A DNA stretch of 64,000 bases from Halosimplex halobium (GTDB taxonomy: Archaea; Halobacteriota; Halobacteria; Halobacteriales; Haloarculaceae): contig NZ_JBLKNX010000004.1 of assembly GCF_051414055.1 (NCBI RefSeq), forward strand, positions 124,001 to 188,000. Direction: 5' to 3'. Both the position numbers and the translations under genes were made by a program. Below, piece after piece: positions 58,126-64,000 of the stretch. The notes beneath the pieces were generated by a model. It saw nothing but the letters and a program-made list of their open reading frames with translations, made no database searches and was not told where the DNA came from. Within the stretch, counting starts at the first letter, position 1. Each line of letters opens with the position of its first letter.

Positions 58126-59244
58126 ATGGACTACGAGACGCCGCAGTTCTTCCGGGTGATGCAGTACGCGGCCCGCGCCGACCGCGACGTGGTGGACATG
58201 GTGAGCGGCAACCCCGACTGGGAACCGCCCGAACCGCTCCGCGAGGGGCTGCGCGATTACGCCGACGGCGACGTGAGCGAGTTCCAGTACCCGCCGAGCG
58301 TCGGCCTCGCGGAGCTCCGGACGGAGATCGCCGAGCGCCGCGGCGTCGACCGCTCGCGCGTGCTCGTCACCAACGGCGCCGGCGAGGCCAACCACCTCGC
58401 CACGACCGGCGCGCTGGAGCGGGGCGAGGGGTCGGAACTGGTCATGACCGACCCGGTCTACCCCTACTACGCCGGGCGGGCGAACCTGCTGGACGCCGAG
58501 GCGACCTACGTCCCCGCCGACGAGACGGGCCAGCTCGACCCCGCGGACGTGCGGGCGGCCACGAGCGACGAGACGGCCGCCATCGTCGTCAACTCCCCCA
58601 ACAACCCCACGGGCGCGGTCTACCCGCCGGAGACCGTCGAGGCACTGGTGGGGATCGCCGAGGACTACGACGCCGTGCTGGTCAGCGACGAGGTGTACGA
58701 CCACTACGACTTCACCGGCGAGTTCGAGAGCGCCCTCGCGACCGGCTCCGACCACGTCGTCGCGACCAACTCCTTCTCGAAGACGCTGGCGATCACGGGC
58801 CTGCGGGTCGGCTACGCCGTCTTCCCGCCGGAGGACGGCCCGCTGGGCGATCTGGTCGACCGGGCGCGGACGCGGCACATGATCCAGAACGTGACCGGCA
58901 GCCGGCCGGCCCAGGCGGCGGTGTTGCGGGCGCTCCGGGAGACGCCGCCGGAGTACTACGAGCGCAACCGCCAGCGACTCCGCGAGCGCATCGACCGGTT
59001 CACCGAGGCGCTCGACCGGGCCGGCGCCGAGTACACCACGCCGGGCGGCTCGTTCTACGTGATGGCCCGCTTCGACGGCTTCCCGGGGACGATGGACAAC
59101 GTCGAGCGGCTGATCGACGAGGCGGGCGTGGCGGGGATGCCAGGCGAGGCGTTCGGCGAGTCCCGCGCCGAGTGGGTCCGGTTCGCCCTCGTGACGCCGC
59201 GGGTCGACGAGGCGGCCGAGCGGCTGGCCGACTACCTGGGCTGA
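58126..59244 (+). CDS. Class I/II pyridoxal-phosphate aminotransferase
   Basis: A 372-residue enzyme. VSGNPDWEPP and TNGAGEANHLAT are in the small/large domain, SPNNPTGAVYPPE and VSDEVYDHYDFTGE bind PLP, and the Schiff-base lysine is in NSFSKTLAITGLRVGY. The C-terminal PGGSFYVMARF and ESRAEWVRFALV carry the substrate-carboxylate Arg. Probably aspartate- or aromatic-type aminotransferase; specificity not determined. GGTTTACG about 31 bases before the ATG suggests a leaderless mRNA. Confidence 0.88.
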   Translation: MDYETPQFFRVMQYAARADRDVVDMVSGNPDWEPPEPLREGLRDYADGDVSEFQYPPSVGLAELRTEIAERRGVDRSRVLVTNGAGEANHLATTGALERGEGSELVMTDPVYPYYAGRANLLDAEATYVPADETGQLDPADVRAATSDETAAIVVNSPNNPTGAVYPPETVEALVGIAEDYDAVLVSDEVYDHYDFTGEFESALATGSDHVVATNSFSKTLAITGLRVGYAVFPPEDGPLGDLVDRARTRHMIQNVTGSRPAQAAVLRALRETPPEYYERNRQRLRERIDRFTEALDRAGAEYTTPGGSFYVMARFDGFPGTMDNVERLIDEAGVAGMPGEAFGESRAEWVRFALVTPRVDEAAERLADYLG

Positions 59245-59338
59245 GCGGCTCCCCTCGGGCGAACGGGGGACTGGATCACGGTGGCAGGGACGGCCTCGCG
59301 GCGCCGGGCGACGGGGTCGGCGCCGGCCGACGGCGGAC

Positions 59339-61777
59339 TCACTCGATCTCGTCGGGGTCCCCGGCGTCGAGGCGGACGGTGACGGTCGTCCCGTCCGGTC
59401 CGGTGTCGAAGTCGAGTTCGCCGCCGGAGCGCTCGACGACCCACGAGACCAGCCAGAGGCCGACGCCGGTGCCGTGTTTCAGCGGCGTCTCCTCGCGGTC
59501 GGCGAGCACGTCGAGTTCCGCCTGGGAGATACCGGGGCCGTCGTCGGTGATCCGGAGTTCGACGGTCCCGTCGCCGTCGTCGGTCGCCGTGATCCGCACC
59601 GATGGCGTCGCGTCGTCGTGGGTGACGGTGTCCTGCTGAGCCTGCGAACCATGGCCCGTGGAACTGTGTTCCGCGGCGTCTTCGGGGGCATCAGCGCTCG
59701 AAGGCTCGACGGTGCTTGCTCCGTCGGCGTCCTGCTGAGCCTGCGAAGCAGGACTCGTCGAACTGTGCTCGACGGCGTCGTCGGCCCCCGGCCGACGGCT
59801 CGTGGAACTGTGTTCCACGGCGTTCTCGACGAGGTTCTCGACGGCGTAGGGGAACGCGCGGTGGGCCCGCACCGGTACCTGTTCGGTGATGCGTACGTCG
59901 TACTCGGCGTCGCCGTGGGCGGCCGCGACGTTGGCGACACAGCGGTTGACCACCGAGCGGAGGTCGAGCGTGACCCGCCCCTCGTCGCTGTCGATGACCC
60001 GCTCGATGGCGCGGGCCTTCTCGGTCGTCTCGACGAGCCCCTCGCTGCGGTCGACGATGGTCTCGGCCATCCGCCGCTGCTCGCCGTCGGTGCGTTCGGC
60101 CAGCACCTCCGCCTGGCCGCGGACGACGGTCAGGCCGGTGCGCACGTCGTGTCTGAGCACGCGCGTCAGCACCTGCTTGAGCAGGTCGAGCTCGCTCTCG
60201 CGGCGCTCGCGGGCGGTCACCTCGTGGAGGATTCCCACGGAGCCGTCGGCGTCGTCGGCCGCGTCGAGCCCGGCGACGGTGGCCTCGAACTGCCGGACCT
60301 CGCCCGCCGCGGTCTCGAGGTCGAACTCGCAGGTCCCGCTCGCGCCGCTCGCGGTCGCGCGGTCGAGCGCGTCGCGGATGCGCTCGGCGGCCGCCCCGGG
60401 GAGCAGTTCGGAGAGGGGGGTGCCCTCGAGCGACTCGCGGTCGCCGTCGAACAGGGCCACGAGCGCGTCGTTGCAGATCTCGACGCGGCCGTCGGCGTCG
60501 AGGACGTACATCGGGTCGCCGGCGCTCTCGACGAGCCGGCGGTACTGTTCGAGCCGGCGCTCGCGGTCGCGGCGGTCGGTCACGTCGCGGGCGACGTTGA
60601 CCAGCCCCTCGTAGCCGTCCTCGCCGTCGCGGACCGAGAAGTGGACGGCCAGGGTCCGCTCCTCGCCGTCGGCCGTCTCGAAGGTCATGTCGATGACGGC
60701 GCTGTCGCGGTCGTCCTGCCGGAGCTGCTGGAGCGTCCGCTGGCCCGATTCGAGCTCGCCCTCGGTCATGTAGGCCGCCGTGTGCTCGCCGACCATGTCG
60801 TCGTAGCCCAGCAGGTCGGCGAACGACTCGTTGTGGTACTCGACGCGGCCGTTGGCGTCGACGACCGAGATGCCGTCCTGGACGTGGCGGTCGAGCAGGT
60901 CCAGCAGCTCCAGCCGGGCGTTCGACCGCGCGGTCCAGGTCACGTCCTCGACGACGACCAGCCGGAGCGGCCCGACCGTCTCGGGGAACTCGTGTTCCGT
61001 GTAGCGAAAGCGGGCCTCCCCGTCGGCGGTCGGGACGACGAACTCGGTGGGCTCGGCGGGCACGTCGGGCCCGCGGATCGTCCGGATAGCGTCGGGGTCC
61101 TGCGAGAGCGCGGCCGTCAACTGTCGGTAGAAGTTCGGCGTCTCCGGGACCGCGGCGGTGACTTCGCGGTGTTCGAAGTACTCGTCCAGCGGCGTCGCCT
61201 CCCAGATGACCGTGCCGTCCTCGTAGACGAGAAAGGAGGTCGACGACCGGGCGTCCGGGTCGGTCCGGTCGAACGCGCGGGCGAACCGCGAGGCGGCGTC
61301 GGGCGTCCGCGCCGCCCGCAGCAGTTTCTCGACGACGAAGTCCAGCCCCTCCTCGGCGGTCCACTTCTCGACGAGCGTGTCGACCGCGTCGAACACCGCC
61401 GGGTCCACGTCGCCCGGGTCGACCCGCGTGTAGAGGGCGACCGCGGCGTCGGCCGCGTCGGCCGCCTCGACGAGGGCCGCCACGTCCGCCGGCGCGTCCG
61501 GTTCGACTACGAACACGTCCACGTCGCCGGCCTCGAACCGCCCGCGGACGCGGTCGGGGTCGCTCGTCCCCTCGTAGTCGACCCCGTCGGCGTCGCCCGT
61601 CTCCTCGTCCAGCCGCGAGAGCACCGTCTCGTCGGGGTCGAGGTGGGCGATCCGGACGACCGCGTCGTCGGCGTCGCCCGTATCTCCGTCACTTTGCCCA
61701 GGGTCGCCGTCGGCTGCGTCCCCGCCGTTCCCGCCGGTGGGATCGTCGTCGCGGTCCCCGCCGCCGGGCACCGTCAT
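59339..61777 (-). CDS. Soluble PAS-domain histidine kinase with an in-frame repeat in its ATP-binding domain
   Basis: An 812-residue kinase without membrane spans. Residues about 30-140 look like a degenerate receiver; several PAS domains follow (for example DGISVVDANGRVEYHNESFADLL and GDPMYVLDADGRVEICND). The H-box is VLTRVLRHDVRTGLTVVRGQ with H543. In the HATPase domain the N-box is VENLVENAVEHSS (about 650), interrupted by about 60 extra residues with three EHSST units, then ITDDGPGIS and GTGVGLWLVSWVVE. The main start (61777, MTVPGGG) avoids an upstream low-complexity TTG extension. It probably senses an intracellular signal; partner unknown. Confidence 0.85.
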   Translation of the reverse strand: MTVPGGGDRDDDPTGGNGGDAADGDPGQSDGDTGDADDAVVRIAHLDPDETVLSRLDEETGDADGVDYEGTSDPDRVRGRFEAGDVDVFVVEPDAPADVAALVEAADAADAAVALYTRVDPGDVDPAVFDAVDTLVEKWTAEEGLDFVVEKLLRAARTPDAASRFARAFDRTDPDARSSTSFLVYEDGTVIWEATPLDEYFEHREVTAAVPETPNFYRQLTAALSQDPDAIRTIRGPDVPAEPTEFVVPTADGEARFRYTEHEFPETVGPLRLVVVEDVTWTARSNARLELLDLLDRHVQDGISVVDANGRVEYHNESFADLLGYDDMVGEHTAAYMTEGELESGQRTLQQLRQDDRDSAVIDMTFETADGEERTLAVHFSVRDGEDGYEGLVNVARDVTDRRDRERRLEQYRRLVESAGDPMYVLDADGRVEICNDALVALFDGDRESLEGTPLSELLPGAAAERIRDALDRATASGASGTCEFDLETAAGEVRQFEATVAGLDAADDADGSVGILHEVTARERRESELDLLKQVLTRVLRHDVRTGLTVVRGQAEVLAERTDGEQRRMAETIVDRSEGLVETTEKARAIERVIDSDEGRVTLDLRSVVNRCVANVAAAHGDAEYDVRITEQVPVRAHRAFPYAVENLVENAVEHSSTSRRPGADDAVEHSSTSPASQAQQDADGASTVEPSSADAPEDAAEHSSTGHGSQAQQDTVTHDDATPSVRITATDDGDGTVELRITDDGPGISQAELDVLADREETPLKHGTGVGLWLVSWVVERSGGELDFDTGPDGTTVTVRLDAGDPDEIE
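59631..59824. repeat. Palindromic in-frame repeat insert within the kinase gene
   Basis: Copies 59631-59680 and 59730-59779 (50 bases each; both begin TCCTGCTGAGCCTGCGAA) and a partial copy 59789-59824 carry a palindromic centre (GTGGAACTGTGTTCCAC or TCGAACTGTGCTCGA). They are read as EHSST/SQAQQD units inside the ATP-binding domain. Confidence 0.85.
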
Positions 61778-61960
61778 CGCTCCGCTCCCCGCGGGCCCCG
61801 TCGTCGAGATTCCCTGACAACCAGTGTCATCGACCGTCAGTGACGGACGTGCAGTCTCCACCAACTTAAGTCTCCCGCGGCGGCCGGCGACCGACCGCCG
61901 GACGGCGGACGGAAACGCCCGGAAGGACGGTCGGGCCGACCCGCGACCGGTCGCGTCGTC

Positions 61961-62030
61961 CGTGCGTTCCCCACCGCCCGGTGTGGCGTCGTGCGTTCCT
62001 CGCCGCCCGGCGTGGCATCCGTGCGTTCAT
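61961..62030. repeat. 29/30-base triple repeat upstream of the helicase
   Basis: CGTGCGTTC starts at 61961, 61990 and 62020; the first two copies extend through CCCGGNGTGGC. The third overlaps the TATA-like TTCATAGG about 27 bases before the helicase ATG. Possible regulator-binding sites. Confidence 0.6.
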
Positions 62031-62056
62031 AGGCGAGGACGACACAGGGATCCACG

Positions 62057-64000
62057 ATGGCCGACGACCGGGCCGCGAGCGACGGCGAGGGGGACGCCGG
62101 GACGAGTGTCGACGCCGTGAGCGGGTCCGCCGCCGGGAGCGGCGACGAGTCGGACGCCGGCGACCGCGCCCCGGACAGTGCCGGTCCCGAGGAGTGGTCG
62201 ACGGGCGACCCCGCCGAGGCCTGGCGCGACGTGTTCGGCTTCGACGAGCCCTACGAGAGCCAGACGGACGCGATCGAGACGGCGATCGAGGTGGGCCAGC
62301 GGGGCGGCTACTTCGCGATGGAGGGGCCCTGCGGCACCGGCAAGACGATGGCCGCGCTGACCGCCGGCGCGACGCTGGTCCGGACGACCCGCAAGTACGA
62401 CCGCGTGCTGGTCGTCACGCCGGTCAAACAGCAGCGCAACCAGTTCGTCGCGGACCTGCGGACGATGAACGCCCGCCTCGCCGCCGACCCCGACCGGCCC
62501 GAGCCACTCGACGGCGTCGCCCTCGTCGGGAAACGCGACCTCTGTCCCTACGGCCGGGAGGGCGCGTTCCCCGACGACGCCTCGACCCACGACCGCTGCG
62601 AGGACCTCCGCGAGAACACGGCCGACCTCGTGGAGGCCGACCGCCGGTCGGGCGACGAACCGGCCGCCGACGCCGCCTTGGCGTCCGACCCCGACGACGT
62701 GTGGTGGGACCCGAGCCTCGCGAGCGATCTGGTCCGCGAGGCCCGGATGGACGCCGACACCTACCGCACGTTCGACAGCGCACTCGAAACGGCGGGCGCC
62801 GAGTCGCCGTACCCGCGGAGCCAGCCCAGCGCCCCCGAGTCGATGACCGCCGGCGACGACGACCCCCTCTACTGCCCCTTCGAGGCCGACTGGTTCGCCC
62901 GTAACAAGGGCTCGCCCGTCGACTTCTCGGTGGGTGAACATCGGGTGGTGACCGCCGACGACTACCTGCCCGCCAGCGTCGAGCGGGGGACCTGCCCCCA
63001 CCGGGCGATGGGCGTCATGCTCGAACACGCCGACGTGATAATCGGCAACTACAACCACGTCTTCGACCCCGGGTCGCGGCCGCTCGTCGCCGCGGCGCTC
63101 GATTCGTCGACCTTCCTCGTCGTCGACGAGGCCCACCGGCTGGAGGAGCGGGTGCGTGACCTGCTCTCCGACCGGGTGGGCCGGTCGACGATCAAGCGGG
63201 CGCGCAACGACTGCAACCACCTCCTCTCGCGGGCGCGGGAGAGCGAGAACCGCAAACAGCAGGTCCGGGACCGCCTCGCGACCCACGACGTACCCCTCTC
63301 GGCGCTCGACCGGGCGCGGGAGTTCTACGACGACCTCCTGGGGTGGCTCGACGAGCGGGTCGAGCGCTACCTCGACGAGGAGGTCGAGCGGGACTGGCGC
63401 GTCGGCGACCCGACCGAGAGCGTCCCCGAGCGGGACGTGGAGGTGCCGCTGCGGGACCCCGAGGAGCCCGAACCGGACGAGCTGACCCGGTGGGCCGAGC
63501 GGCAGGGTTACGACGGCGACCTCTGGCGGACGCTCGCGACCGTCGGCGCCGCCGTCGAGGACGCCATCGACGGCCTCGGGCTGGCGCGCCAGCCGGTCTG
63601 TGCCGCCGTCGGCGCCGTGATGGGTCACTGGTGGGAGCGGGGCCACGACCGGTACCTCCGGGAGATCGAACTGGAGTACGCCCCGAAGACCGGTCAGGCC
63701 GCCGACGCCGTCGACCGCGAGTACCAGCGCGTCTACACGCCCGGGCTCGTCCTGTTCGACTGCATGCCCGCCGAGTCGCTGCGGGAGATCTTCGACGCGC
63801 TCGGCGGCGGGGTGCTGATGAGCGCCACCCTCTCGCCGCTGGACGTGTTCACGGAGGTCTCGGGGCTGGAGTCCCTGCGCGAGGGCGACCCGGACCCCGG
63901 TCCGACGCCCGAGGAGGGCGACCACGGCCGACCCGTCGAGGCGAAGAGCTACCCGCTGCGGTTCCCCGAGGAGAACCGCGCGAGCTGGACGGTCGACGCG
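62057..64000 (+). CDS. XPD/DinG-type Fe-S DNA helicase (partial, 3' end beyond window)
   Basis: The first 648 codons are visible and still open at base 64000. After an acidic, disordered first 50 residues come the superfamily 2 helicase motifs: EGPCGTGKTMAALTAGATL (Walker A), VVTPVKQQRNQF (motif Ia), LVVDEAHRLEERV (DEAH box) and LMSATLSPLDVFTEVSG (motif III). Four Cys (CPYG, RCEDL, YCPFE, TCPHRAMG) between motifs Ia and II are the Fe-S cluster ligands of the XPD/Rad3 family. It unwinds DNA in repair. The TATA-like TTCATAGG lies 27 bases upstream. Confidence 0.9.
   Translation, partial: MADDRAASDGEGDAGTSVDAVSGSAAGSGDESDAGDRAPDSAGPEEWSTGDPAEAWRDVFGFDEPYESQTDAIETAIEVGQRGGYFAMEGPCGTGKTMAALTAGATLVRTTRKYDRVLVVTPVKQQRNQFVADLRTMNARLAADPDRPEPLDGVALVGKRDLCPYGREGAFPDDASTHDRCEDLRENTADLVEADRRSGDEPAADAALASDPDDVWWDPSLASDLVREARMDADTYRTFDSALETAGAESPYPRSQPSAPESMTAGDDDPLYCPFEADWFARNKGSPVDFSVGEHRVVTADDYLPASVERGTCPHRAMGVMLEHADVIIGNYNHVFDPGSRPLVAAALDSSTFLVVDEAHRLEERVRDLLSDRVGRSTIKRARNDCNHLLSRARESENRKQQVRDRLATHDVPLSALDRAREFYDDLLGWLDERVERYLDEEVERDWRVGDPTESVPERDVEVPLRDPEEPEPDELTRWAERQGYDGDLWRTLATVGAAVEDAIDGLGLARQPVCAAVGAVMGHWWERGHDRYLREIELEYAPKTGQAADAVDREYQRVYTPGLVLFDCMPAESLREIFDALGGGVLMSATLSPLDVFTEVSGLESLREGDPDPGPTPEEGDHGRPVEAKSYPLRFPEENRASWTVDA

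Overview
The window is a stretch of a high-GC haloarchaeal (class Halobacteria) chromosome; a relative of the Haloarcula/Halomicrobium/Halosimplex group would fit, but genus cannot be read from it. Supporting signs are very acidic proteins with D/E-rich tails, archaeal TATA boxes about 27-30 bases upstream of leaderless ATGs, Tat-type (RR) lipoprotein signals, archaeal SecE and Spt5, a CofH enzyme of coenzyme F420 synthesis, HalX and bacterio-opsin-activator-type regulators, and families known mainly from haloarchaea. Nearly all of it is ordinary chromosomal DNA. The exceptions are a few more AT-rich patches (about 5240-5850 and 30000-31700) and several repeat-filled gaps.

Layout: 1-3.3 kb holds the end of a zinc-ribbon regulator and the metY-metX methionine/homocysteine pair. 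3.4-5.7 kb is a putative CHAT/caspase-like protease facing a tiny membrane protein. 5.9-10 kb is signalling: a DUF7504-like RecA-fold protein, HalX, a Bat-type HTH regulator, and two related membrane proteins with winged-helix tails. 10.1-18.4 kb is housekeeping: cofH, a Ca2+/Na+ exchanger, purC, a CHY zinc finger, purU, a second receiver/DUF7504 pair, and purS-purQ. 18.4-28.1 kb has a NUDIX hydrolase, an ABC-2 exporter, small proteins, an ArsA/Get3 ATPase, cstA and a cupin operon. 28.2-32.8 kb has a dispersed repeat, a Gfo/Idh/MocA dehydrogenase, an AT-rich island with a secreted serine protease, and an M29 aminopeptidase.

32.9-38.7 kb is an iron/siderophore uptake locus: two substrate-binding lipoproteins, a FAD protein, a FecCD permease and an ATPase. 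Three palindromes close to TTTAGG-N4-CCTAAA, which resemble DtxR-family iron boxes, lie before its two transcription units. 38.8-45 kb has a creatininase-family hydrolase between imperfect direct repeats, 6-phosphogluconate dehydrogenase, an anchored [2Fe-2S] ferredoxin, tRNA-Arg(CCG) with a duplicated 3' end (integration scar), a Tat protein with a NodB-like partner, and secE-spt5 followed by a duplication of the spt5 tail.

45.4-53.8 kb is envelope-related: a PAP2-family enzyme, a peptide-type binding protein whose lobes appear in circularly permuted order, an arylsulfotransferase-like protein, a GT-C-like membrane protein, and an ABC exporter operon. 53.9-64 kb has a zinc-finger protein, a second copy of the dispersed repeat, YdjM-like hydrolase, CinA/PncC, a complete zinc-ribbon HTH regulator (paralogue of the fragment at base 1), Hsp20, a small kinase, an aminotransferase, a PAS histidine kinase whose ATP-binding domain carries an in-frame repeat insertion, and the first 648 codons of an XPD/DinG-type Fe-S helicase.

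The most unusual items are the permuted binding protein, the in-frame repeat in the kinase, the CHAT-like/small-membrane-protein pair with an AT-rich tail, and the recurring pairing of degenerate receivers with DUF7504-like proteins.
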